Source: Prochlorococcus sp. AG-347-L21 (GTDB lineage Bacteria > Cyanobacteriota > Cyanobacteriia > PCC-6307 > Cyanobiaceae). From it: a stretch of 64,000 nt of DNA. This document shows positions 55,049 through 63,713 of this stretch, in pieces. Position 1 is the first letter of the stretch. Each line of letters opens with the position of its first letter. The position numbers and the translations under genes were made by a program. The DNA is taken from positions 1-64,000 of the forward strand of contig QCCQ01000004.1 of the NCBI GenBank assembly GCA_003278875.1, in the 5' to 3' direction. The notes under the pieces were generated by a model that was given only the letters and a program-made list of their open reading frames with translations, did not search any database and was not told the origin of the DNA.

Positions 55049-56857
55049 ATGAATTTAATTGCAGTAGTTAATAATAATTTTGATGCGTTTATAACGGTAG
55101 TTGTTTTAGTAATGTCAATAATTTTGTTTATTAAAAATACTATCGCTCCAGAATTGACTGGATTGCTATGTGTTGGATTATTTATAGCTACAGGGGTTCT
55201 TTCTCCTGAAAAAGCTTTAGCTGGATTTGGTAGCCCATCCTTAATTACCCTTATGGGTTTATTTGCAGTTTCTTCTGCATTATTCAAAAGTGGTGCCTTA
55301 GACAGAGTAAGAGAATTGATTTCTTCTGAAAGTATTAGAACTCCTAGGAAATTAATTTCTTTAATAGCTTTTTTGATTGCTCCAATATCTGGAATTGTAC
55401 CTAATACTCCAGTAGTAGCATCTTTGTTACCTTTAATTGAAGGTTGGTGCGAGCGGAGAAATATATCACCATCAAAAGTTTTATTACCTCTTTCTTTTGC
55501 TACTTTACTTGGTGGAACTCTGACATTATTAGGTAGCTCAGTAAATCTTCTTGTAAGTGATATTAGTCAACAATTAGGTTATGGAGCTTTGGAATTATTT
55601 AGTTTGACCTCAATCGGAATTCCTGTATGGCTTATAGGTACAGCCTATATGATTCTAGTTTCTGATATGCTTTTGCCAGATAGAGGGCGAGATAAGGAGT
55701 TTATTAAAAATGGTGATATGAATATATACTTTACTGAAGTTACTATTCCCTCTTCTTCAGAATTAGTTGGACAATCTGTCAGAAATAGTAGATTGCAAAG
55801 ACGATTTGACGTTGATGTTCTGGAATTACAACGAAACGGAAAAGTTATTCTTCCTCCTTTGGCTGATAGAAAGATTGAACCGAATGATAGATTAATAATT
55901 CGCGTTACAAGAGCAGACTTATTTAGGCTGCAGCAGGAACATACCATTTTGTTAGGCGAAAACAAAACATCTTTCGTAGGAGCTAATGTTTTTTCAGATG
56001 ATGAAGGTACCAAGACCTTTGAAGCTCTGTTACCAGCTGGCTCAACCCTAGCTGGTGCAAGTTTGAGAGAATTAAGATTCAGGCAACGTCATAATGCAAC
56101 AGTTTTGGCGCTAAGAAGAGGTCAACAAACTGTTCAGGAGAGATTAGGTCAAGCTGTTTTAAGGGCGGGAGATGTTTTATTATTGCAAGCACCGTTAGAT
56201 TCAATAAGAGGTTTGCAAGCTAGTAATGATTTGCTGATTTTAGATCAATTCGAAGATGATTTACCTTTCTTAATAAAAAAACCTATATCGATTGGAATTG
56301 CAATAGGAATGATAGTTTTGCCTTCGGTTTCTAATATTCCATTAGTAGGTTCAGTCCTTTTAGCCGTTATTGCCATGGTTGCTTGTGGATGTTTAAGACC
56401 TGCAGAGATACAAAAATCAATTAGGTTAGACGTCATTTTATTGTTGGGATCTTTATCATGCTTTAGCGTAGCTATGCAAGTAACAGGATTAGCAGATTTA
56501 ATTGCAGTCAATCTAAACTTTGTCCTTAATGGAATGCCTTTGTATTTTGCACTAGTTGTAATTTTTGTATCGACAGTTGTTCTTACACAATTCATCAGTA
56601 ATGCTGCTTCAGTTGCTTTGATTTTGCCTGTTGCTATTGAATTCTCAAATGTTTTAGGCATTTCACCAAGCGCTTTAATAATGCTTGTTTTATTCGGTGC
56701 AAGTCAATCTTTCTTAACTCCAATGGGTTATCAAACAAATTTAATGGTCTATGGTCCTGGAAGATATAGATTTTTTGATATCGCAAAATACGGAGCTGGA
56801 TTAACACTTATAATGTCATTTACAGTGCCAGCATTGATAGTTCTAAACTACGGGTAA
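55049..56857 (+). CDS. SLC13/DASS-type anion transporter with two RCK_C domains
   Basis: The 602-aa protein has about ten membrane segments in two blocks. The first (about 10-205) contains the family motif SGIVPNTPVVASLLP, the second (about 415-600) contains TQFISNAASVALILPVA and FLTPMGYQTNLM. Between them lie two TrkA-C (RCK_C)-like domains (about 220-310 and 320-400). This is the sodium/sulfate or dicarboxylate symporter family common in cyanobacteria. It is followed after 4 bases by ktrB, so transport of the anion is probably tied to sodium and potassium balance. The substrate is inferred. Confidence 0.85.
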   Translation: MNLIAVVNNNFDAFITVVVLVMSIILFIKNTIAPELTGLLCVGLFIATGVLSPEKALAGFGSPSLITLMGLFAVSSALFKSGALDRVRELISSESIRTPRKLISLIAFLIAPISGIVPNTPVVASLLPLIEGWCERRNISPSKVLLPLSFATLLGGTLTLLGSSVNLLVSDISQQLGYGALELFSLTSIGIPVWLIGTAYMILVSDMLLPDRGRDKEFIKNGDMNIYFTEVTIPSSSELVGQSVRNSRLQRRFDVDVLELQRNGKVILPPLADRKIEPNDRLIIRVTRADLFRLQQEHTILLGENKTSFVGANVFSDDEGTKTFEALLPAGSTLAGASLRELRFRQRHNATVLALRRGQQTVQERLGQAVLRAGDVLLLQAPLDSIRGLQASNDLLILDQFEDDLPFLIKKPISIGIAIGMIVLPSVSNIPLVGSVLLAVIAMVACGCLRPAEIQKSIRLDVILLLGSLSCFSVAMQVTGLADLIAVNLNFVLNGMPLYFALVVIFVSTVVLTQFISNAASVALILPVAIEFSNVLGISPSALIMLVLFGASQSFLTPMGYQTNLMVYGPGRYRFFDIAKYGAGLTLIMSFTVPALIVLNYG

Positions 56858-56861
56858 TATC

Positions 56862-58265
56862 GTGAAATTATCAAGTAAGGTTTATAAGTTAAAAGATGCT
56901 TACAAAAAGCTGTCTGTACCGCAATTTACCATTGTTACAGGCTTGTTTATTATTTTCCTTGGAACTTTAATTTTGAGTTCTCCATTATGCTCATCTTCAA
57001 AGGTTGGCTTGTGGGAAGCATTTTTTACATCTACTTCTGCAATAACCGTTACCGGCTTAACCATAATAGATATTGGTGTTGATTTGAATTTCTTTGGGCA
57101 AGTTTTCTTGGCTTTTATGCTTTTATCAGGTGGTCTAGGATTAATGGCCATTACGACATTTTTACAAGGGTTTGTTGTAAAGGGGGCAAAGCTAAGAACT
57201 AGATTAGACAAAGGAAAGACTCTAGATGAATTTGGAGTTGGCGGAATTGGTCGAACTTTTCAAAGCATTGCTATTACAGCGATTAGTATCATATCCTTGG
57301 GCGCAATTATTTTATATTCTTTTGGATTTGTAGACATTCAAAATAATTGGGAAAGACTATGGTCCTCAATTTTTCACAGCATATCTGCATATAACAACGC
57401 AGGATTTTCTTTATGGTCAAATAGTCTCCAAGACTATAGAACAAATTATTTTGTTAATAGTGTTTTTATTTTTCTAATTTTTATGGGTGGATTGGGATGG
57501 CGGGTTATTGATGATATTTGGAGTAATAAAAAAAATCTTTCTTATAAAAAATTAAGTCTTCATTCCAGATTAGTTATTAGGACAAGTTTATCTCTAATAT
57601 TATTCGGATCATTAGGGTTTTTCATCACTGAATCATTGCTAAATAGTCAATTTTTTAATGATTTGAATTTGTTTGAACGGTTATTGTCATCAATCTTTGA
57701 AACAGTAAGTGCGAGAACTGCAGGCTTTACAAATTACCCAATCTCCTTGAACTCTATATCAGATACTGGTTTATTATTATTAATGACTCTGATGTTTATT
57801 GGAGCAAGTACCGGAGGTACTGGTGGCGGAATAAAAACAACTACATTTATTGCTTTAATGGCTGCAACTAGATCAACTTTAAGAGGTCAAAAAGATGTAA
57901 TTATTAGCAATAGATTAATTTCAGATAAAGTTATTCTAAAGGCAGTTGGAATCACAGTGGGATCTTTGCTTTTTGTTCTTTTAATGGCAATGGTGCTAAG
58001 TACCACTAATACGTTTGTTAAGAAAGAATCTTTCACATTCCTAGAAATTTTGTTCACTTGCATATCTGCATTTGCAACTGTTGGTTTTGATATTGGTTTA
58101 ACTGCTAAATTAAATCATTTCGGCCAATTTATTCTTATTGTAGGGATGTTCGTGGGAAGACTTGGTATCCTTTTGCTTTTAAGTGCACTTTGGCAGGCTC
58201 TTTATAAGAGTAGAATAGATAGACAAAAGAGAATTGGCTATCCTAGGGCTGATCTTTATGTTTAG
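56862..58265 (+). CDS. ktrB: Potassium uptake protein KtrB/TrkH family
   Basis: The 467-aa membrane protein shows the repeated M1-P-M2 pattern of Trk/Ktr transporters, with selectivity-filter regions such as TSTSAITVTGLTI, SAYNNAGFSLW, SARTAGFTNYP and SAFATVGFDIGL, each carrying the expected filter Gly. The intramembrane loop GASTGGTGGGIKTTTF is typical for KtrB. It takes up K+ using the Na+ gradient with KtrA. The GTG start follows the SLC13 stop by 4 bases. Confidence 0.93.
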   Translation: MKLSSKVYKLKDAYKKLSVPQFTIVTGLFIIFLGTLILSSPLCSSSKVGLWEAFFTSTSAITVTGLTIIDIGVDLNFFGQVFLAFMLLSGGLGLMAITTFLQGFVVKGAKLRTRLDKGKTLDEFGVGGIGRTFQSIAITAISIISLGAIILYSFGFVDIQNNWERLWSSIFHSISAYNNAGFSLWSNSLQDYRTNYFVNSVFIFLIFMGGLGWRVIDDIWSNKKNLSYKKLSLHSRLVIRTSLSLILFGSLGFFITESLLNSQFFNDLNLFERLLSSIFETVSARTAGFTNYPISLNSISDTGLLLLMTLMFIGASTGGTGGGIKTTTFIALMAATRSTLRGQKDVIISNRLISDKVILKAVGITVGSLLFVLLMAMVLSTTNTFVKKESFTFLEILFTCISAFATVGFDIGLTAKLNHFGQFILIVGMFVGRLGILLLLSALWQALYKSRIDRQKRIGYPRADLYV

Positions 58266-58283
58266 GGTTGACTGAGTATTATT

Positions 58284-58988
58284 ATGGCTGATTGGTGGCA
58301 GTGGTCTCAAAAGAGAGAAAAAGAATCCCTCACTTTTGCAGTTGTTGGCATTGGAAGATTTGGAACCGCTGTATGTAGAGAACTTATAAGTAATGGTGCA
58401 GATGTTTTGGCTGCAGATTATTCGGAAAAAGCTATTGATGATTTGAGACAATTGGAACCTTCTATAGAAGCTAGAGTTGTAGATTGTACTGATGAAGAGT
58501 CTATGAAGGAATCTGGAATACTTGAAATGAATACTGTCGTAGTAGGTATAAGTGAACCTATTGAAGCAAGTATTACAACGACACTTATTGCTAAAGATAG
58601 TGAAGGTAGCAAAGTGAAAAGAGTAATAGCAAGAGCTACGAGCGACTTGCATGAAAAAATGTTAAAAAGGGTAGGTGCTGATAAAGTTGTCTTCCCTTCT
58701 AGAATGCAAGGTGAAAGATTAGGTTTAGAACTAGTTAGACCAAATCTAATTGAAAGATTGGAACTAGATAACCAAACTGGTATAGATGAAATAACTGTTC
58801 CAGAGGAATTTATTGGAAGATCTTTGAGAGATTTAAATTTGAGGAAAAATTATTTAGTGAATGTTCTTGCAGCGGGACCTGCTGAAAAGTTAACAGTTAA
58901 TCCTCCAGCAAAATATATCTTGGAAAGAGGAAATATCTTGGTAGTAATGGGAAAAACTGCAGATTTACAGAAATTGCCTCAGAATTAA
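58284..58988 (+). CDS. ktrA: Potassium uptake regulatory protein KtrA
   Basis: The 234-aa protein has an N-terminal RCK_N Rossmann domain (AVVGIGRFGTAVCREL near residue 19, acidic ribose-binding end VLAAD) and a C-terminal RCK_C domain (about 150-232). It is the cytoplasmic ring subunit that gates KtrB in response to ATP/ADP or NAD(H). It follows ktrB by 18 bases. Confidence 0.95.
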   Translation: MADWWQWSQKREKESLTFAVVGIGRFGTAVCRELISNGADVLAADYSEKAIDDLRQLEPSIEARVVDCTDEESMKESGILEMNTVVVGISEPIEASITTTLIAKDSEGSKVKRVIARATSDLHEKMLKRVGADKVVFPSRMQGERLGLELVRPNLIERLELDNQTGIDEITVPEEFIGRSLRDLNLRKNYLVNVLAAGPAEKLTVNPPAKYILERGNILVVMGKTADLQKLPQN

Positions 58989-58994
58989 ATATTT

Positions 58995-59297
58995 TTAATC
59001 AGATTTTTTATAGTATCTAATTCTTTGATGAGCTCTTTTTAATCTTTTTACGCTCTGTTTTTCAAGTTCGTCTCTAAATTTATTGGTTTTTAAATTATTT
59101 TCTAAGAAGAGTGATTTGTTCTCTTTCTCGAAGTATTTTTTTATACCCTCTTGTATCAATACTTTTGCCATATTACTAACTGTCCTAGATTCATTATTGG
59201 CCAAAATAGTTAATTGCTCACATATTAATTCTGGAAGAACTACTTGAATTCTTGGGGATTTAGGCTTCCCATTAGTTGAGTTTTGCCGGGTAGCCAT
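58995..59297 (-). CDS. Ribbon-helix-helix (CopG-like) small protein
   Basis: The 100-aa product contains RIQVVLPELICEQLTILANNESRTVSNMAKVLIQEGIKKY (core PRIQVVLPELICEQL at residues 14-28): a beta strand followed by two helices, as in RHH DNA-binding proteins. The C-terminal part is Lys/Arg-rich. No toxin gene is next to it, so a solitary DNA-binding regulator is more likely than an antitoxin. Confidence 0.7.
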   Translation of the reverse strand: MATRQNSTNGKPKSPRIQVVLPELICEQLTILANNESRTVSNMAKVLIQEGIKKYFEKENKSLFLENNLKTNKFRDELEKQSVKRLKRAHQRIRYYKKSD

Positions 59298-59414
59298 GAG
59301 TCAAAGTAGATAACTGTTACTTATAAGTATACACAGTTAGTCAAGGATACTATCTTTGTGTATATTATTAATAAGGAAATTTATGTCCGTATCAATTAAT
59401 TTTTTTATTGTCCT

Positions 59415-59753
59415 ATGAAAAATTCAAGAAAAATTGATTCTCCTAAAAGGTCGATAATTGATAAACCGAAAAAAAGATTAGTCAATTCTGATTCTCACGA
59501 TAATGAAAATAGTGACGTTTTGGTATCAGCTGTAATTAGTCCATATTTGTTAACTCATCTTCACCATATTCTTCAGCAGTCTGAGTATTATGCCCAAAAA
59601 GATGGTAGAAAATCTCACGCAGCTAACTTTGCGAAACTAAGAAAAGTTTTATGTTTAGACGCAAGAAGTATGGCAGATGCCTCTGCAAAAGAGATAGAAG
59701 ATGTGGATAATGATTTATCTAATAATAAATATAATGAACAAAATGTAGCTTGA
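59415..59753 (+). CDS. Conserved hypothetical protein, 112 aa
   Basis: The N-terminal 30 residues are basic and low-complexity. The central part LVSAVISPYLLTHLHHILQQSEYYAQKDGRK (key residues 40-70) forms a likely helix with two adjacent His, followed by AANFAKLRKVLCLDARSMADA. It is soluble. The pattern is recognisable as a cyanobacterial hypothetical family, but no function is known to me. It precedes the Nif11-like gene by 34 bases. Confidence 0.75.
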   Translation: MKNSRKIDSPKRSIIDKPKKRLVNSDSHDNENSDVLVSAVISPYLLTHLHHILQQSEYYAQKDGRKSHAANFAKLRKVLCLDARSMADASAKEIEDVDNDLSNNKYNEQNVA

Positions 59754-59787
59754 AGTAATAATCTATTAATAAATAGATTTTAAAAAC

Positions 59788-60018
59788 ATGTCCAGTAATG
59801 CTGAAAAGCTCTATCAGTTAATAGCCAATGATTCCAAAAAGAAACAAAGTCTGTTTATGACAGCCTTAACTAATCCTAAAAAAGCCTTAGATAAAATATG
59901 CGATATAGGCAAAGAATTAAATATTTCTGTGACTAAAGAAGAGGTTATTGAATATTTAAGTACTATTGATGACGAGGCAACTAAAATGTGGTTAATTAAG
60001 GCTCGAGGAGGTCTTTAG
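59788..60018 (+). CDS. Nif11-like small protein
   Basis: The 76-aa product resembles the Nif11 domain: a helical N-terminus (AEKLYQLIANDSKKKQSLFM), then a NPKKALDKICDIGKELNISV segment matching the family's D-P-x-x-x-L-x-x-A-x-x-x-G-x-x-(F/I) pattern, and VTKEEVIEYL. It ends KARGGL. Nif11-type leaders direct RiPP precursors such as prochlorosins, but there is no lanthipeptide synthetase or transporter here and no core peptide after the GG. Its end overlaps a convergent small ORF by 23 bases. Confidence 0.65.
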   Translation: MSSNAEKLYQLIANDSKKKQSLFMTALTNPKKALDKICDIGKELNISVTKEEVIEYLSTIDDEATKMWLIKARGGL

Positions 60019-60172
60019 GAAAAGGTTTCGAATAAGTATTATTTGGATTAGGAATAGGTTTTACTCTTTTGTTGTAACCACCTCCACCAGCCAAAGTCCA
60101 AAAAAACCAATAACTAGGAATTGCAAGAGCTGCAGCTATGAAAATTACTACAATTTGTTCTATTCTTTTCAT
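59996..60172 (-). CDS. Small membrane-anchored protein, 58 aa
   Basis: ATG 60172 opens 58 codons to TAA 59996. The product has one N-terminal hydrophobic helix (IVVIFIAAALAIPSYWFFW), a flexible GGGGYNKR turn and a Pro/Asn/Lys-rich tail (PIPNPNNTYSKPFPKD). It fills an otherwise empty spacer and is divergent from the ABC-F gene (72 bases). It has no known family. The TM and tail pattern resembles other small cyanobacterial proteins. Confidence 0.6.
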   Translation of the reverse strand: MKRIEQIVVIFIAAALAIPSYWFFWTLAGGGGYNKRVKPIPNPNNTYSKPFPKDLLEP

Positions 60173-60244
60173 GATTTAATTTTATTCCACAAAATATTTT
60201 TTAGTAAATAAGCCACAGATTTTGTAAATTCTATTTTTAAAAAA

Positions 60245-61873
60245 GTGATTAGATTTGAAGGTGTAAGCAAAATTTATTCTACAGATGTTGTTTTAAAAAA
60301 TATTAGTTGGGAGATTAAGAAAGGAGAAAAAGTTGGTTTAGTTGGTTCTAATGGTGCAGGTAAATCAACCCAATTTAAGATTTTAATTGGAGAGGAAGAG
60401 CAAACAAGTGGAACGATCATCAAAGAGGGAAATCCTAAAATTGCACATTTAAAGCAAGAGTTTGATTGTAATTTGAATTTTTCAGTGAGACAGGAATTAG
60501 AAAGTTCTTTTAAAGATATACAAATTGTTGCCATTAAACTTTTAGAAATTGAGAATAAAATGAAATCATTGGATATAAAAAAAAATTCCGATGAACTTGA
60601 AATATTTGTAAATGAACTCGCAAAATATCAAGCAAAATTTGAAGCTTTAGGTGGTTATAAAATGCAATCTGATGTAGAAAAAATATTACCAAAATTAGGA
60701 TTTTCTATAGAAGATGCTGATAAATTAGTTGGCAATTTCTCAGGTGGTTGGCAGATGAAAGTTGCACTTGGAAAAATAATCTTACAAAAACCTGATTTAC
60801 TTTTACTGGATGAACCAACCAATCATTTAGATCTAGAAACTATTTTTTGGTTGGAAGAATACCTATCATCGCTTAAAATTGCAGTCATAATAATTAGCCA
60901 TGATAGATATTTCTTAGATAAATTATGTAAAAAAATAATTTTTGTAGATAGAGGCACATCTGAAACATTTAATGGAAACTATTCTTTTTTTGTCGAACAG
61001 AAATCTTTAAATGAAGAATCACAAAATAAGGCATATCAATTACAACAAAAAGAAATTGAGTTACAGAAGAGGTATATCGATAGATTTAGAGCTAGTGCAA
61101 CTAGAAGTTCTCAAGCAAAGAGTAGAGAAAAACAATTAAAAAAGATTTCTAAAATTGAGGCTCCCATAGCAAAATCAAAAAGTCCTGTTTTTAATTTTCC
61201 AGAGTGCCCTCGTTCAGGAAAATTAGTTCTAAATATCAAAAATTTGTCTCATAGTTTCGAGGATAAAATTCTTTTTTTAGATATTAATTTAAAGATTTCT
61301 TCTGGGGAGAAAATAGCAATATTGGGACCTAATGGCTGCGGTAAATCTACATTGCTTAAAATTATTATGAAAAAAATATCTCCTGAAATTGGAGAAATTA
61401 ATCTTGGTAAACATAATATAATTACTAACTATTATGAACAGAATCAGGCTGAAGCACTTTCGCTTGATGAAAGGGTTATTGATTTAATATGTAATAAGTC
61501 TCCAGAATGGTCCCAAAAAAAAGTTAGAACATTTTTAGGGGGTTTTGGCTTTCAAAATGAAACTGTTTTTAAATATATTAAACAACTCAGTGGGGGAGAA
61601 AAGGCAAGATTAGCATTAGCGCGCATGATTATTAATCCTAGTAATTTCCTTCTTTTGGACGAACCAACTAATCATTTGGATCTGCAATCTAAGGAAAACT
61701 TAGAATTAGCAATTAAAAATTATAAAGGTTCCTTATTAATCGTTTCTCATGATCGGTATTTTATTTCAAAGGTTGCAAATAGAATTATTGAAATTAAAGA
61801 TTCAAAGTTATTTTCATATGATGGTAATTACGAATATTTTTTAGAAAAAACTCAAAGTCATAAAAAAATTTGA
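60245..61873 (+). CDS. ABC-F family ATPase
   Basis: The 542-aa protein (GTG start) has two ABC domains without membrane segments. Domain 1 has Walker A LVGSNGAGKSTQF, signature NFSGGWQMKVALG and Walker B LLLLDEPTNHLD. Domain 2 has [26 protein letters not shown] and FLLLDEPTNHLD. They are joined by a basic helical linker (about 245-310). ABC-F proteins act on ribosomes (EttA, Uup, YbiT relatives). Which subclass is not clear, since there is no EttA-like long arm that I can identify. Confidence 0.93.
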   Translation: MIRFEGVSKIYSTDVVLKNISWEIKKGEKVGLVGSNGAGKSTQFKILIGEEEQTSGTIIKEGNPKIAHLKQEFDCNLNFSVRQELESSFKDIQIVAIKLLEIENKMKSLDIKKNSDELEIFVNELAKYQAKFEALGGYKMQSDVEKILPKLGFSIEDADKLVGNFSGGWQMKVALGKIILQKPDLLLLDEPTNHLDLETIFWLEEYLSSLKIAVIIISHDRYFLDKLCKKIIFVDRGTSETFNGNYSFFVEQKSLNEESQNKAYQLQQKEIELQKRYIDRFRASATRSSQAKSREKQLKKISKIEAPIAKSKSPVFNFPECPRSGKLVLNIKNLSHSFEDKILFLDINLKISSGEKIAILGPNGCGKSTLLKIIMKKISPEIGEINLGKHNIITNYYEQNQAEALSLDERVIDLICNKSPEWSQKKVRTFLGGFGFQNETVFKYIKQLSGGEKARLALARMIINPSNFLLLDEPTNHLDLQSKENLELAIKNYKGSLLIVSHDRYFISKVANRIIEIKDSKLFSYDGNYEYFLEKTQSHKKI

Positions 61874-61981
61874 TTACTTTTAATAATGTTTACATTTGGC
61901 TAAGTAAGTTCACTCATTTATCTTTACAAAGTTTACCGTCCTTGATTAATCTTTAAAAAACAAAAATAATTAATCATCTAT

Positions 61982-62125
61982 ATGAAAAATTATGAATTGC
62001 AAGAAAAACATTTTCAAATTTCTGATCCTATTGAAAGTTATTTTGAATGCATCACTACCTGTGATATGAGGGACGGTAGATGTATTTCTAAGTGTGTGGA
62101 AATACTTAAACAGAATGAAAATTAA
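61982..62125 (+). CDS. Small Cys-containing protein, 47 aa
   Basis: ATG 61982 gives 47 aa with four cysteines in CITTCDMRDGRCISKC (residues 23-38), spaced C-x3-C and C-x3-C around a turn. This could bind a metal or form two disulfides. It is soluble. The spacing CxxxC...CxxxC and high cysteine content are unlikely by chance. The frame ends 5 bases before the convergent Deg protease gene. Confidence 0.65.
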   Translation: MKNYELQEKHFQISDPIESYFECITTCDMRDGRCISKCVEILKQNEN

Positions 62126-62130
62126 ATGTT

Positions 62131-63252
62131 TTAGTTATTTTCTAGATTAGTTATATCAATTGGCATTACTTTTAATTTAATAAATTGATTTCTACGTTTC
62201 AATAATATATTTACTTGTTTATTAATACCATTTTTACTTATTTGTTCTATTACGTCTGATGCTGTTTCAATATCTTTATTGCCGATTTTTATTATGACAT
62301 CTTCTATCATGATTCCACTCTTTTCAGCTGGACTGTTCGGTACTACATATCCAACTTTAACGACATTATTTTTTCTCTCAGAATTACTTTCTTCTATTAA
62401 GCTAATCCCAATCATGGGATGTATTACTTTCCCATTCTTTATAAGTTGATAGGCAATTTCCTTAGCTTTATTAATAGGGATTGCAAAACTCAAACCGGCT
62501 CCTGGGCCTGATCTTATCAACGTATTAATACCAATTACTTCTCCCTCGCTATTCAATAGTGGACCTCCAGAATTGCCAGGATTAATAGCAGCGTCTGTTT
62601 GTATCAATTCAAGTTTTTTATCATATATGCCTAATTGGGTGACATTTCTATTTAGATTACTAATAATACCCAGTGTAACTGTGTTTTCCAGTCCGAATGG
62701 ATTGCCAACTGCTATAGCCCAATCACCAACTTTAATCTTTGCCGAATTACCCAATTTTGCTTTTGGCCAAGGTCCTTTCCCTTCAATCTTCAGCACAGCT
62801 AAATCAGTAAAAGAGTCTTGCCCTATAAGTTTTGCTTCATATTTATTGCCATTAGTTAAACCAACAATCACCTTATCTGATCCATTCACAACATGAGCAT
62901 TGGTCATTATAAGTCCATCTGCAAATATAAATCCACTACCTTGGCTTTGCTCTATCCTTGGTCGATTGTCATTAGGTAAATCTAATCCAAAAAATCTTTC
63001 GAAATATGGGTCTAGAAATAATTGAGAATTTTTTGGAAATTTCCTTTTTCTAACGTATCTTTGAGTATCAATTGTCACTACAGCTTCACCGGTTCTCTCT
63101 ACAGCTTTAGTTATGAAAGATTTGGTTGAATATAAATCAACTGTATTATTTTTTGGTTTACTTAATGGCTGGGATATAATTTTTGCAGGATATGTAATGC
63201 CCACTGAAATTAATGAGGCGATTATTAATAGGTCATGAAAAAATCTTTTCAA
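62131..63252 (-). CDS. Deg/HtrA-family serine protease with PDZ domain
   Basis: The 373-aa protein begins with an N-terminal signal/anchor (about residues 7-24), then a trypsin-like protease domain with the triad H120 (MTNAHVV), D150 (SFTDLAVL) and S228 (NPGNSGGP), and one PDZ domain (about 280-365, VVPNSPAEKSGIMIEDVIIK). It is a periplasmic or lumenal quality-control protease of the HhoA/HhoB/HtrA group. The single PDZ domain fits that group, but I cannot tell which paralogue. Confidence 0.94.
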   Translation of the reverse strand: MKRFFHDLLIIASLISVGITYPAKIISQPLSKPKNNTVDLYSTKSFITKAVERTGEAVVTIDTQRYVRKRKFPKNSQLFLDPYFERFFGLDLPNDNRPRIEQSQGSGFIFADGLIMTNAHVVNGSDKVIVGLTNGNKYEAKLIGQDSFTDLAVLKIEGKGPWPKAKLGNSAKIKVGDWAIAVGNPFGLENTVTLGIISNLNRNVTQLGIYDKKLELIQTDAAINPGNSGGPLLNSEGEVIGINTLIRSGPGAGLSFAIPINKAKEIAYQLIKNGKVIHPMIGISLIEESNSERKNNVVKVGYVVPNSPAEKSGIMIEDVIIKIGNKDIETASDVIEQISKNGINKQVNILLKRRNQFIKLKVMPIDITNLENN

Positions 63253-63425
63253 TTTTGATTTTCTTTTGTTCCTTGAAAGATGTACTACATCTTATCAGTG
63301 TCAACTAAATATAACTACTAATTGAATTAATTGAATCTAGAGAATAATTTAATAACTTAAAATAGCTAAATTTCTTTTTTTCGGGCTATGATATTAAACA
63401 TATAACTAATTAATTTATAAGTTTG

Positions 63426-63689
63426 ATGACTATTTTATTTCCAATCATATATTCTGCAGCCTTAACTTATTTAGTTTGGAAAGCTTTTAAAGTAATGTCA
63501 AATGGCTGGGGGATTTCCGATAGTAAAAATAGACGTTACAGTACTTCCAGTTTTAAACAAAAAAAGTACACAATACATCCAGAACTTCTTGATAAATCAG
63601 GAAACATTACAGAAGAGGAACTATTAACAGTAAGATTTTCGAATGACAATGACTCCACATTAGAAGAAAAAGGTTCAACAACTGATTAA
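63426..63689 (+). CDS. DUF2973-like small membrane protein
   Basis: The ATG at 63426 (an in-frame TTG lies directly before it) gives 87 aa. One N-terminal hydrophobic segment (ILFPIIYSAALTYLVWKAF) is followed by a polar part ending HPELLDKSGNITEEELLTVRF, the ending I associate with the cyanobacterial DUF2973 family. The function is unknown. It is divergent from the Deg protease gene and 24 bases upstream of the next gene. Confidence 0.7.
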   Translation: MTILFPIIYSAALTYLVWKAFKVMSNGWGISDSKNRRYSTSSFKQKKYTIHPELLDKSGNITEEELLTVRFSNDNDSTLEEKGSTTD

Positions 63690-63713
63690 TCAAATCTCAA
63701 TACAGGAAAAAAA

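Noticed and set aside
55645..56661. Minus-strand ORFs (122 and 138 codons) opposite the SLC13 gene
   Set aside because: They are shadows of a membrane-protein gene, with no recognisable domain.
58179..58652. 157-codon minus-strand ORF opposite ktrB/ktrA
   Set aside because: It is antisense to two well-supported genes, rich in Ser/Phe/Cys as expected for a shadow frame, and has no motif.
58995..59297. Toxin-antitoxin module
   Set aside because: The RHH protein has no adjacent toxin-like gene. The neighbours are ktrA and an unrelated hypothetical.
59788..60018. Active prochlorosin-type RiPP precursor
   Set aside because: No core peptide follows the GG, and no lanthipeptide synthetase is in the window.
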